This document shows, piece by piece, positions 27,549-34,944 of a DNA stretch of 40,789 nucleotides; the first letter of the stretch is position 1; every line of letters begins with the position of its first letter. This DNA comes from Chloroflexota bacterium. GTDB taxonomy: Bacteria > Chloroflexota > Limnocylindria > P2-11E. Position numbers and translations under genes: made by a program. A model generated the notes under the pieces. It had not been told where the DNA came from, ran no database searches, and worked only from the letters and a program-made list of their open reading frames with translations. The stretch spans positions 1 to 40,789 of the forward strand of contig VBEY01000232.1 of assembly GCA_005889295.1 (NCBI GenBank), read 5' to 3'.

Positions 27549-28318
27549 GTGTTGAGCTCCCACAGGAGACGAAGACCTTCGAGGGTCAGGTCGTCGTCGA
27601 CGCGCTCGATGCCCCTGGCGAGTGGCGCGATCGTCGCCGCCAGTCCGCCGGTCGCGAGGACGCGCGGTGGCGCGGGCCCGAGCTCGGCGACAAGGCGCGC
27701 GAGCAGACCTTCGACGAGCCCGACGTACCCGAAGACGATTCCCGAGCGAATGCAATCCGCCGTGTTCTTTCCGATCGCATTCGCCGGTGGCGTGAGCGGG
27801 ACGCGGAAGAGACGAGCGGCCCGTCCAAACAAGGACTCCGCGGAAACCTCCAGGCCCGGCGCGAACGCCCCGCCGAGAAAGTCGCCCTCGGCGCTCACGA
27901 CATCGAAGTTCGTCGTTGTCCCGAAGTCGACGACGATCGCCGGTCCGCCGTAGCGCCGATGCGCGGCGAGCGTGTTCGCGATGCGATCCGCGCCGACCTC
28001 CGAGGGGTTGTCGACCCGCAGACGAACACCGGTCTTCACGCCGGGGCCGATGACCAGCGCGGGCTGATCGAGGTAGCGCTCCGCGAGCCGCATGAACGAC
28101 GCGGTGAGCGGCGGGACGACCGAGCCAAGAACAAGCGCATCGACGTCATCGAGGGACAGGTCCTCGCGGCCGAGCAATGCGTCGATCATGACCGCGAGCT
28201 CGTCCTCGGTCTGGTCCTGCCGCGTCGCGGTGCGCCAGGTCGAGACGAGCTTCGCTTCGTCATACACACCGAGGACGACGTTCGTGTTCCCGACGTCCGC
28301 GGCGAGCAGCGTGGTCAC
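27545..28318 (-). CDS. coaX: Type III pantothenate kinase
   Basis: The protein has 257 residues, the standard CoaX length. It is an ASKHA-fold kinase that phosphorylates pantothenate. LLAADVGNTNVVLGVYD holds the phosphate-1 Asp8. PSEVGADRIANTLAAH is the type III pantothenate-binding signature. IVVDFGTTTNFDVVSAEG is the phosphate-2 region, and LATGGLAATI is the adenosine-motif segment. CoaX is not inhibited by CoA in characterised members. GTG at 28318 overlaps the coaD stop (TAGTG). Together with coaD and coaBC it forms a CoA assembly operon. Confidence 0.96.
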   Translation of the reverse strand: MTTLLAADVGNTNVVLGVYDEAKLVSTWRTATRQDQTEDELAVMIDALLGREDLSLDDVDALVLGSVVPPLTASFMRLAERYLDQPALVIGPGVKTGVRLRVDNPSEVGADRIANTLAAHRRYGGPAIVVDFGTTTNFDVVSAEGDFLGGAFAPGLEVSAESLFGRAARLFRVPLTPPANAIGKNTADCIRSGIVFGYVGLVEGLLARLVAELGPAPPRVLATGGLAATIAPLARGIERVDDDLTLEGLRLLWELNT

Positions 28319-28836
28319 TAGTCCTTCGCTTCCGTTGCCCCGGTGCGCATGCCGCGCTTCCCCATCGCCTTGAGGCGCTTCGCGACGTTCGCCGGTACGT
28401 ACTTGTCGATCGGAGCGCCGAAGGCGGCGAGCTCCTTCACGCGCGATGCGGAGACGAAGAGGAACTCGGGGGCCGTCATGAGGTAGACCATCTCGATCTC
28501 CGACGCGAGCGAGCGGTTCATGTTGGCCATCTCGAACTCGAATTCGAAGTCCGAGAGCGCACGGATTCCGCGCACGATGAAGCTCGCGCCACAGGCGCGC
28601 GCGAACTCCACCTGCAGGCCGTCGAATGCGCGGACTTCGACGTTGTCAAACCGGGCACATGCCTCGCGCATCAACTCGATGCGCTCGTCCGCCGTGAAGA
28701 CAGTCTTCTTCGCGAGGTTGCGCCCGACGCCGACGACGACGCGATCGAAGAGGCGTGACGATCGCTCGACGATGTCAACGTGCCCGTTCGTGGGCGGATC
28801 GAAGGATCCCGGGTAGATGGCGACGCGATCACTCAT
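28318..28836 (-). CDS. coaD: Phosphopantetheine adenylyltransferase
   Basis: The protein has 172 residues. It transfers AMP from ATP to 4'-phosphopantetheine, making dephospho-CoA. The N-terminal nucleotidyltransferase motif AIYPGSFDPPTNGH has TNGH at 16-19. RGIRALSDFEFEFEMANMNR is the substrate-site helix, and FVSASRVKELAAFG stands for the usual ISSS(L/M)VKE. The last 15 residues form a basic tail. AAGGAGG (28849-28855) lies 12 bases before ATG, slightly long but clear. First gene of coaD-coaX-coaBC-hypothetical. The 55-base spacer to the cNMP-binding gene upstream holds TAGGGT and TACCCT boxes that could serve as promoter. Confidence 0.97.
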   Translation of the reverse strand: MSDRVAIYPGSFDPPTNGHVDIVERSSRLFDRVVVGVGRNLAKKTVFTADERIELMREACARFDNVEVRAFDGLQVEFARACGASFIVRGIRALSDFEFEFEMANMNRSLASEIEMVYLMTAPEFLFVSASRVKELAAFGAPIDKYVPANVAKRLKAMGKRGMRTGATEAKD

Positions 28837-28891
28837 GCGGTCGCGATACCTCCTTGGCGTGCACGCCGCACGCGCAGGGTATCGAGAAACC

Positions 28892-29329
28892 CTACCCGGT
28901 GGCTAGGGGGGTGGCTGCGCGGAGTCGTTCGGTGACCGCGCGCAGGATCTTGACCGCGATCTCGCCGTTCTGATGGAGAACGTCTCGGAACTGCGCGTGC
29001 CCGAGGACGAGGCAGCGCATCGGCGTTGCCGCTTTCACCGTGGCCGTGCGAGGGCCGTTGTCGATCAGCGCGATCTCGCCGAAGAAGTCTCCGGCTCCGA
29101 GGGTTCGCTTTCCCGGTGCCGCGTCCACCTCGGCGCGGCCGTCCAGGATGATGAAGAAGTCTCCGCCGCTCTTTCCCTTCTCGGTGAGGACCCGACCCGC
29201 CGGAATGTCGACCTCGTCCGCGCGCGAGGCGATGAAGGCGAGCTCCTTCTCGGTGCAGCTGCCGAAGAGCGGCACCGAGCGCAGCCGTTCGAGGCGCGGG
29301 TCGGCCACGGCGCGGAGTTTAGCCCTCAC
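28892..29329 (-). CDS. Stand-alone cyclic nucleotide-binding domain protein
   Basis: The protein has 145 residues, almost entirely one CAP_ED/cNMP-binding domain: LRSVPLFGSCTEKELAFIA, FFIILDGRAEVD, then the phosphate-binding cassette GDFFGEIALIDNGPRTATV with Glu and Arg for cAMP ribose-phosphate contact. There is no helix-turn-helix, kinase or channel domain, so it is not a Crp transcription factor. It may be a regulatory subunit for a partner protein. GTG at 29329 overlaps the hutI stop (TAGTG), placing it in ftcD-hutI-cNMP. Adenylate cyclases at 21320 and 31494 are the obvious cAMP sources. Confidence 0.9.
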   Translation of the reverse strand: MRAKLRAVADPRLERLRSVPLFGSCTEKELAFIASRADEVDIPAGRVLTEKGKSGGDFFIILDGRAEVDAAPGKRTLGAGDFFGEIALIDNGPRTATVKAATPMRCLVLGHAQFRDVLHQNGEIAVKILRAVTERLRAATPLATG

Positions 29330-30579
29330 TAGGCGACACGCCTTCCCGACGAGTAGACCTCCGCGATGAGGGGAGCGCCCATGCGGTAGGCAAGCTCGCG
29401 CTCGTCGTCGGTATCGAGCACGACAATGTCCGCGCGGCGTCCCGGCACGAGCGCACCGACGCGACTGCCCCGACCGAGCGCGTGTGCCGCGTTGATCGTC
29501 GCGGCGACGATCGCCTCGTGGGGCGTGAGCCCGCAGAGGGTGACGCCCAAAGCGATCGCGGTGGGCATTCCTTCCAGCGGCGAGGTTCCCGGGTTGTGGT
29601 CCGACGCGAGCGCGACCGGCACCCGTGCCGAGATGAATCGGCGCGCATCCGGCGGCGGGTAACCGACGAAGAACGCGCTGCCCGGGAGAAGGACCGCAGG
29701 CACTTCGGCGCGCGCAAGGGCGCGGATACCCTCGGCCGACGCATGGGCGACGTGATCGGCAGAGCGCGCGTGCGTCCGGGCCGCGAAGACCGACGCACCG
29801 ACGTCGTTGAGCTGGTCCGCGTGCATCGTGACGGCAAGGCCCGCCTTCTTGGCCGCAGTGAACAACGGTCGGACGTCCTCGACGTCGAAGACGCCCTTCT
29901 CGACAAACGCATCGACCGCCTCAGCGAGGCTCTCTTCGACGACGGTCGCGACCGCCTTCGTCGCCTCGCGGATGAAGCGCTTGCGGTCGTCGGTGTACGG
30001 CGTGGGCAACGCGTGCGCCGCGAGATACGTCACCGCGACGTCGATGGGCGCATCCGCCTTCGCGCGTGCGAGAAGCCGAAGCTGCCGCAGCTCTTCGCCG
30101 GGCTCGAGACCGTATCCGCTTTTCACCTCGATCGTCGTCGTGCCGAGCTCGGCGGCGTCGCCGATGCGTCGCATGAGCAGCGTGAGGAGCTGGTCATCGG
30201 TCGCATCGCGCGTCGCCCGGACTGTCGCGTGAATGCCCCCGCCTGCCGCGAGCACGGCGAGGTAGTCCGCGCCGCTCCGCCGGCTGGCGAATTCTTCCCA
30301 GCGCTCACCCGCGTAGCACAGGTGGGTGTGCGGGTCGACGAAGCCTGGCATGACGACGCGTCCCTCGACATCGATATCGATCGCGCCGTCGACACGCTCG
30401 ACCGTCTCATGGGCGCTTCCATGGCCTGTTGCGACGATCGCTCCGTCGCGTACCGCGACGAAACCGTCCATCACCGCGCGAACATCTCCCGCGGCCGGTC
30501 CGACCCGAGGCCGCTCGTCCTTCAGCGGCTCCAGCGTCAGCAGTCGCGCGCCGTGAAGGATGAGGTCCGCGGCGGTCAC
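29329..30579 (-). CDS. hutI: Imidazolonepropionase
   Basis: The protein has 416 residues. It is an amidohydrolase-fold metalloenzyme of histidine degradation that opens imidazolone propionate to N-formimino-L-glutamate. VMPGFVDPHTHLCYAG carries the metal-binding HxH, TTIEVKSGYGL and VTMHADQLND follow, DHVAHASAEGI has further His ligands, and LASDHNPGT holds the catalytic Asp. Length and motif order are typical of HutI. GTG at 30579 overlaps the ftcD stop as GTGA. hutH and hutU are not in the window, so the pathway is completed elsewhere or only the last steps are used. Confidence 0.96.
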   Translation of the reverse strand: MTAADLILHGARLLTLEPLKDERPRVGPAAGDVRAVMDGFVAVRDGAIVATGHGSAHETVERVDGAIDIDVEGRVVMPGFVDPHTHLCYAGERWEEFASRRSGADYLAVLAAGGGIHATVRATRDATDDQLLTLLMRRIGDAAELGTTTIEVKSGYGLEPGEELRQLRLLARAKADAPIDVAVTYLAAHALPTPYTDDRKRFIREATKAVATVVEESLAEAVDAFVEKGVFDVEDVRPLFTAAKKAGLAVTMHADQLNDVGASVFAARTHARSADHVAHASAEGIRALARAEVPAVLLPGSAFFVGYPPPDARRFISARVPVALASDHNPGTSPLEGMPTAIALGVTLCGLTPHEAIVAATINAAHALGRGSRVGALVPGRRADIVVLDTDDERELAYRMGAPLIAEVYSSGRRVA

Positions 30580-31469
30580 TCCAGAAAGTGGCTCTCGATG
30601 ACGCGGTCGCGTGTGAAGCCGTCGAGCTTCAGAGATTGCGCCGCCACCTGCAGCACCGCGTCGAGGGGTATGAGCCCGATGAGCTCGCCGCGCAGCACCT
30701 TCGCGCCGGCCGCGTTCGCGCGGGTCGCCACTTCAGTCCAGACCGTTGCGAGTGACGTGACCGTGTGATCGAGAAGGTTTATGGACACCTGCGCACGCGG
30801 CGGATCTGTCAGCATGAAGCCCTTCGCCTGGACCGCCGGAAGGCCGCCGGAAGATTCGCGGATCTCCTTGGCGATCCGCTGCGCCAGCTTCAGATCCGTG
30901 GAATCGAGCTCGATGTTGAACGCGATGAGGAATGGCCGCGCGCCCACGACGATCGCGCCCGCGGTCGGATGCATGCGCTTCGGACCCGCATCGGGGACGT
31001 GCGTGCTCTCGAGGAATTCCGCCAGTCCCTCGTACTCCGGCTTGCGGATGTCGGGGAGCCGAACGCGCTCCGGCCGTATGGCAGCCTTCGCGTAGAAGTA
31101 CACGGGCACCTCGTGGCGCTGCGCGACCTCGCGGCCGAACCGGTGCGCGAGCGCGACGCACTCGTCCATCGTCACGCCCGCGAGTGGGATGAACGGGACG
31201 ACGTCGACCGCGCCCAGCCGCGGGTGTTCGCCCTTATGCGTCTTCATGTCGATCTCGCGGTACGCGAGGTCGATGAGGGCGTGCGTCGCGCGGGCAACAG
31301 CGTCGGGCTCGCCCGCGTATGTGAAGACCGAGCGGTTGTGGTCGACATCACTCGTGCGGTCGAGAAGACGAACGCCCTCGGTCGCGCGGATGGCGTCGGC
31401 GAGGCGATCGATGACGTCGCCGCGCCGTCCTTCGCTCACATTCGGGACGCATTCGACAAGCTTTGGCAC
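30576..31469 (-). CDS. ftcD: Glutamate formimidoyltransferase
   Basis: The protein has 297 residues, the size of the single-domain formiminotransferase without the cyclodeaminase half. Motifs are LVECVPNVSEGRR at the N-terminus, DVDHNRSVFTYAG, DMKTHKGEHPRLGAVDVVPF (catalytic His and folate site), GLPAVQAKGF and AQVSINLLDHTVT. It passes the formimino group of formiminoglutamate to tetrahydrofolate, using the product of HutI. GTG at 31469 has a TAGCCT box 8 bases upstream that shares its CTAG core with the box of the divergent PAS-cyclase gene, so the transcript may be nearly leaderless. Head of the ftcD-hutI-cNMP operon. Confidence 0.95.
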   Translation of the reverse strand: MPKLVECVPNVSEGRRGDVIDRLADAIRATEGVRLLDRTSDVDHNRSVFTYAGEPDAVARATHALIDLAYREIDMKTHKGEHPRLGAVDVVPFIPLAGVTMDECVALAHRFGREVAQRHEVPVYFYAKAAIRPERVRLPDIRKPEYEGLAEFLESTHVPDAGPKRMHPTAGAIVVGARPFLIAFNIELDSTDLKLAQRIAKEIRESSGGLPAVQAKGFMLTDPPRAQVSINLLDHTVTSLATVWTEVATRANAAGAKVLRGELIGLIPLDAVLQVAAQSLKLDGFTRDRVIESHFLE

Positions 31470-31477
31470 CGCGCGAG

Positions 31478-31488
31478 AGGCTAGCGTA
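31478..31488. promoter_or_regulatory. Bidirectional overlapping -10 element around CTAG
   Basis: The divergent starts at 31469 (minus) and 31494 (plus) are 24 bases apart. Plus-strand TAGCGT (31482-31487) lies 6 bases before GTG. Minus-strand TAGCCT (31483-31478) lies 8 bases before GTG, and TACGCT (31488-31483) is a second option. The arrangement copies the 12318-12324 element. Confidence 0.5.
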
Positions 31489-31493
31489 GGCCG

Positions 31494-32492
31494 GTGAGCC
31501 TCAGCTTCGCCCTCCTCCAGTTCAATCCGTCGTCGGTCGTCGTGATGGACATCGAGGGTCGGATCCGATCACTGAACGCGAATGCGGAGCGGCTGCTTTC
31601 GACCACTGAAGCCAAGGCGCTGGGCCAGCCGTACACGGACGTGTTCGGCCCATCGCTGTCGCAGCGCGTCTTTTCGCTCGTTCTGAAAGCAGGGAAAAGC
31701 GGCGAAGTGAGGGCGATCGAGGCCACACTCCCGGACGGTCGCCGCGCGAAGCTCCGCGCGACCGCGGGACCGGTCCGCGACGACGGTGGAAATGTGAGCG
31801 GCATCGTCTTCGTCGCCGACGAAGACACGTCATCGCCCAAGCTCGAACAACTCGCGGTGCGGGAGGCGCGCCTACGCGACGCGTTGAAACGCTACCTCGG
31901 TGACACCGTGGCCGACATGGTCGATGCGCGACCATCCTTCGTCGATGTCGGTGGACAGACGCAGACGGTGAGCGTGCTGCACGCCGATGTGCGTGGGTAC
32001 ACGCAGCTCGCGGAAGATCTCGCACCCGAGAAGGTCGCGTCGCTCCTGCTTCGCTATCACGGTGTGGCCTCGAAGGCGCTGCGTGATTCGGGCGCCGTCA
32101 TCGATCGGTTCGCGGGCGACGCGATCCTCGCGCTCTGGAACGCGCCCGAGCCACAGGTGGGTCACGCTCGGCTTGCGCTCCATGGCGCGCTCGCCCTGCA
32201 GGGCGCGGCACGCGAAGCCGGCCGAGACCTCGGGTATGGCGTCGGCGTGCACACCGGCGAGGCCATGGTCGGGAACCTCGGGTCGAGCGAGTACCAGAAC
32301 TTCACGGCCATCGGCGACACGGTGAACGTCGCGGCGCGTTTGCAGGGCCACGCCAAGGCCGGCGAGGTGATCTGCTCGGCCGCGGCCCTCGCGGCGGCCG
32401 GCGAGGGCGTTCGCGCGACGCCGCTCGGAGCCCTCGAGCTCAAGGGCAGGCGTGCGCCGGTTGAGGCTTATCGCGTGGAAGGCGTTTCGTGA
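31494..32492 (+). CDS. PAS domain-adenylate cyclase (class III)
   Basis: This 332-residue soluble protein starts with a PAS domain (about 1-110: SSVVVMDIEGRIRSLNANAERLL ending in GIVFVADE), then has a coiled linker (115-140) and a class III cyclase domain (about 155-328). Metal ligands are Asp165 (VLHADVRGYT) and Asp209 (DRFAGDAI). GDTVNVAARL holds Asn278 and Arg282. The position that is Lys in canonical adenylate cyclases (KTIGD) reads RFAGD, as in the bacterial DKFxGD subgroup, so cAMP is likely but unproven. The PAS domain probably senses a ligand or redox state. The stop overlaps the Ser/Thr kinase start (GTGA), tying the two signalling proteins together. Confidence 0.88.
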   Translation: MSLSFALLQFNPSSVVVMDIEGRIRSLNANAERLLSTTEAKALGQPYTDVFGPSLSQRVFSLVLKAGKSGEVRAIEATLPDGRRAKLRATAGPVRDDGGNVSGIVFVADEDTSSPKLEQLAVREARLRDALKRYLGDTVADMVDARPSFVDVGGQTQTVSVLHADVRGYTQLAEDLAPEKVASLLLRYHGVASKALRDSGAVIDRFAGDAILALWNAPEPQVGHARLALHGALALQGAAREAGRDLGYGVGVHTGEAMVGNLGSSEYQNFTAIGDTVNVAARLQGHAKAGEVICSAAALAAAGEGVRATPLGALELKGRRAPVEAYRVEGVS

Positions 32493-33994
32493 CGCTCACG
32501 CCCGGAGCGACACTCGGTAATTACCAGATCACCGAGAAGATCGGCGCCGGCGGAATGGGCTCGGTCTACAAGGCCTACCAGCCCGCACTTGGGCGGTACG
32601 TCGCGATCAAGGTCCTGCCGCCGCAGACCGCCGGCGACCCGAGCTTCGCGGAGCGCTTCGCCCTCGAAGCGCGGGCGATCGGAAAGCTGCGCCATCCGAA
32701 CATCGTTACGGCATACGACTTTTCGACGAGCGGCGACCTCGCGTATCTCGTGTCGGACTTCATCGACGGAGGCACGCTCGCCGATCAGCTCGGTGCTCCG
32801 CTCCCGCTCGAGTATGCGTTGACGATCCTGACGCCGATCGCATCGGCTCTCGATTACGCGCACGCGCGTGGTGTCGTTCATCGCGACATCAAGCCCCAGA
32901 ACATCCTCCTCACGCACGACGGCACGCCAGTGCTCACCGACTTCGGTCTTGCGAAGATCGTCGGTCCGGGCTCCGGCGTCACTCAGGCGGGCGCGCTCAT
33001 GGGAACGGCCGAGTACATCGCGCCGGAGTGCGCGAGCGGCGCCGAGTCGGCCGGCCCGGCCTCGGACCAGTACGCGATGGCGATCGTCGCCTACCAGATG
33101 CTCGTCGGGCGGCATCCGTTCCCATCGGAGAATCCGCTCTCCGCGCTCATGGCTCACGTCCACAAACCGGTACCTGTCCCGAGCGCGATCGGGGTGCCGC
33201 TCCCGTCGAACGTCGAAGCCGCGTTGCTGCGCGGTTTGGCGAAGAAGCCCGAGGAGCGGTTCGCCCGCGTCGGCGATTTCGTGCGAGCGCTATCGGGAGC
33301 CACAGCGTCGTCGCCGTCGCAACCGACGGTCCAGGGAGCGGTTCCGGCGCCTTCGGCTCAGGCGCCGATACCCTCTCTACCCGCCGCGGCCCAGCCCTCC
33401 GTCGGCCTGGGGTCCCCCGCCCGTTCGCTACGCGCTCAGATGCCCCTACCCCTTGGGCCCTCGGCGTCTGAACCGCCCTCCAAGGATCGCCTCCCGCCCG
33501 CGAGTCCATCCCTCTCCGTTAGCACCGCAACGCCGGCGCGGGCTTCCTGGTGGAGAAGGCGGCGCACCATCGTCCTCGTCGCTGGCGTCGTCGTCCTCTT
33601 CGTCATCCTCTCCGCACTCAACAACCGCGACCGGGCCGGCGGCGGAAACACGACGACCACCGACGATCACGGCAATACGATCGCGACCGCGACTCCCATC
33701 ACCGCTGGTACCCACAACGGGACGCTCGCACCCGCGGGAGACGTCGACATGTTCCGCCTGAACGCGCCGGCGAACACGAACATCGTCGTCGAGCTGCACT
33801 TCGGCACGCTCCAACGGGGAGCCGTCGCGATCGTGAGCAGCACGGGGCAGGTGCTCGACGAGGCGAGCGACTCGGCCCCTCGGGTCGCGCGCGCGAACTA
33901 CAACGCGAAGGATGCCGGCGCTTACTACATCCGCGTCGGATCCGATCGAACCGACTCGACCGGGAGCTACTGGATCGTCGTTACCGCGCGCTAA
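32489..33994 (+). CDS. Membrane Ser/Thr protein kinase with extracellular PPC-like domain
   Basis: The protein has 501 residues. The Hanks-type kinase domain (12-270) has the glycine loop IGAGGMGSVYKAY, Lys41 in VAIKVL, HRDIKPQNIL (131-140), DFGLAKI (151-157) and GTAEYIAPE. A Pro/Ala/Ser-rich juxtamembrane stretch (about 275-350), one membrane helix (about 358-378, TIVLVAGVVVLFVIL) and a roughly 110-residue external domain follow. The last begins TATPITAGTHNGTLAP and contains DVDMFRLNAP and GAYYIRVGS, which resembles bacterial pre-peptidase C-terminal (PPC) beta-sandwich domains. It is PknB-like in topology but without PASTA repeats. It is co-translated with the PAS-cyclase and converges on a SnoaL gene with a 4-base CTAA overlap. 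Confidence 0.93.
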   Translation: MTLTPGATLGNYQITEKIGAGGMGSVYKAYQPALGRYVAIKVLPPQTAGDPSFAERFALEARAIGKLRHPNIVTAYDFSTSGDLAYLVSDFIDGGTLADQLGAPLPLEYALTILTPIASALDYAHARGVVHRDIKPQNILLTHDGTPVLTDFGLAKIVGPGSGVTQAGALMGTAEYIAPECASGAESAGPASDQYAMAIVAYQMLVGRHPFPSENPLSALMAHVHKPVPVPSAIGVPLPSNVEAALLRGLAKKPEERFARVGDFVRALSGATASSPSQPTVQGAVPAPSAQAPIPSLPAAAQPSVGLGSPARSLRAQMPLPLGPSASEPPSKDRLPPASPSLSVSTATPARASWWRRRRTIVLVAGVVVLFVILSALNNRDRAGGGNTTTTDDHGNTIATATPITAGTHNGTLAPAGDVDMFRLNAPANTNIVVELHFGTLQRGAVAIVSSTGQVLDEASDSAPRVARANYNAKDAGAYYIRVGSDRTDSTGSYWIVVTAR

Positions 33995-34443
33995 CGGCTC
34001 GGAGGCGCTCCCGCCATCTGGGGCATCTCGAGAGCGCCGGCTTGCATCGCGATCATGAAGCCGTCGTTCAGTCCCCAGTGCTCGACGATCTTGCCGTCCT
34101 TGAGGCGATAGACCGACCACGACTCGATGTCCTTGATCGGCGTGCCATTCGACGGCGCCGGAATCCCCGGTACGCCACCCATGTACTGGGCGCTGAAGGT
34201 GCTGCGAACAAAGACTCTGTCGCCCCCGGCGAAGATGTCCTTCATCACGAGCTTCCGGTCTTTGAACGACTGCATCGCGCCCGTGTGCGCCATCTTCGCG
34301 CCGGCGATGCCCTGCGGAACGCCCGGTGGGCGGTCGTGGGAGCGCTCGTCCTGAAAGTACTGATCGAGCTGCTCCAGCTTGTTATCGATCCAGAGCTGTT
34401 CGACCTTGCGAACGATGTCCGTGTTGCGTTGTTCGTCGCCCAT
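33991..34443 (-). CDS. SnoaL-like / ester cyclase family protein
   Basis: This 150-residue single-domain protein has an NTF2-like (alpha+beta cone) pattern: VRKVEQLWIDNKLEQLDQYF, a central FKDRKLVMKDIFAGGDRVFV, and the typical IESWSVYRLKDGKIVEHWGL ending of SnoaL-type proteins. Members are cyclases, isomerases or proteins of unknown substrate. No function can be assigned. An upstream GTG at 34461 exists, but AGGGGAGG (34450-34457) sits 6 bases before the ATG at 34443, which is therefore preferred. Confidence 0.8.
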   Translation of the reverse strand: MGDEQRNTDIVRKVEQLWIDNKLEQLDQYFQDERSHDRPPGVPQGIAGAKMAHTGAMQSFKDRKLVMKDIFAGGDRVFVRSTFSAQYMGGVPGIPAPSNGTPIKDIESWSVYRLKDGKIVEHWGLNDGFMIAMQAGALEMPQMAGAPPSR

Positions 34444-34449
34444 GGCTCG

Positions 34450-34457
34450 CCTCCCCT
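34450..34457 (-). promoter_or_regulatory. Shine-Dalgarno AGGGGAGG deciding the SnoaL start
   Basis: AGGGGAGG on the minus strand is 6 bases upstream of ATG at 34443 and lies inside the longer alternative frame. Confidence 0.6.
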
Positions 34458-34470
34458 TCACGGCCGCGCT

Positions 34471-34914
34471 CTAATGCCGGGCGGCCTCCGGCAACCTGCC
34501 CTCAGCGTTGCGGATCCGACGCGTGAGCATCGGGAGCAGCGCCAGTGCGATCTGTGGGTGGCTCTCGAGGATCCCGCGGAAGTGCCAGCGCTGGATCCCG
34601 AGCGCCGTGGTCGGCTCGACGGCGCGGGCGGTCGCCGAACGAGGGAACTCGTCGAGGAGGGCCATCTCGCCGAATACCTCGCCGGGTCCAAGCGTCGCGA
34701 TCTTCTGCTCCTTGCCATCGCGGTCCTGGACGATGTCGACCTTGCCCGACCGAATGATGAACGCGCCGACGCCAGTGTCGCCCTGCCGCACGATCTCCTG
34801 CCCGATTTCATAGCGCTGCTCGACCGCGGCATTCGCGATCGCCTCGAGCGAACGCTGATCAAGGTCCTCAAACATCGAGACCCGCTTCAAGAAGTCGACG
34901 CTTGTGGTCGGCAC
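34471..34914 (-). CDS. Second stand-alone cyclic nucleotide-binding domain protein
   Basis: The protein has 147 residues. The cNMP-binding domain covers FLKRVSMFEDLDQRSLEAI, IVRQGDTGVGAFIIRSGKVDI and the phosphate-binding cassette GEVFGEMALLDEFPRSATA. It ends in a helical tail with LLPMLTRRIRNAEGRL. Like the protein at 28892 it has no DNA-binding or enzymatic domain. GTG at 34914 is chosen because a TAGCAT box (34922-34927) lies 7 bases upstream, again a leaderless arrangement, and the domain begins at once. It sits behind the kinase and SnoaL genes and may read cAMP made by the nearby cyclases. Confidence 0.88.
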   Translation of the reverse strand: MPTTSVDFLKRVSMFEDLDQRSLEAIANAAVEQRYEIGQEIVRQGDTGVGAFIIRSGKVDIVQDRDGKEQKIATLGPGEVFGEMALLDEFPRSATARAVEPTTALGIQRWHFRGILESHPQIALALLPMLTRRIRNAEGRLPEAARH

Positions 34915-34921
34915 GGGCGGG

Positions 34922-34927
34922 ATGCTA
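34922..34927 (-). promoter_or_regulatory. Putative leaderless -10 box (TAGCAT) for the cNMP-binding gene
   Basis: TAGCAT on the minus strand is followed by 7 bases (CCCGCCC) and GTG at 34914. It lies in the 30-base spacer to the divergent GNAT gene. Confidence 0.42.
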
Positions 34928-34944
34928 GCCGATACTCCACAGCG

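Noticed and set aside
27470-28321. Plus-strand open frame of about 283 codons opposite coaX
   Set aside because: Mirror frame of coaX with no motif.
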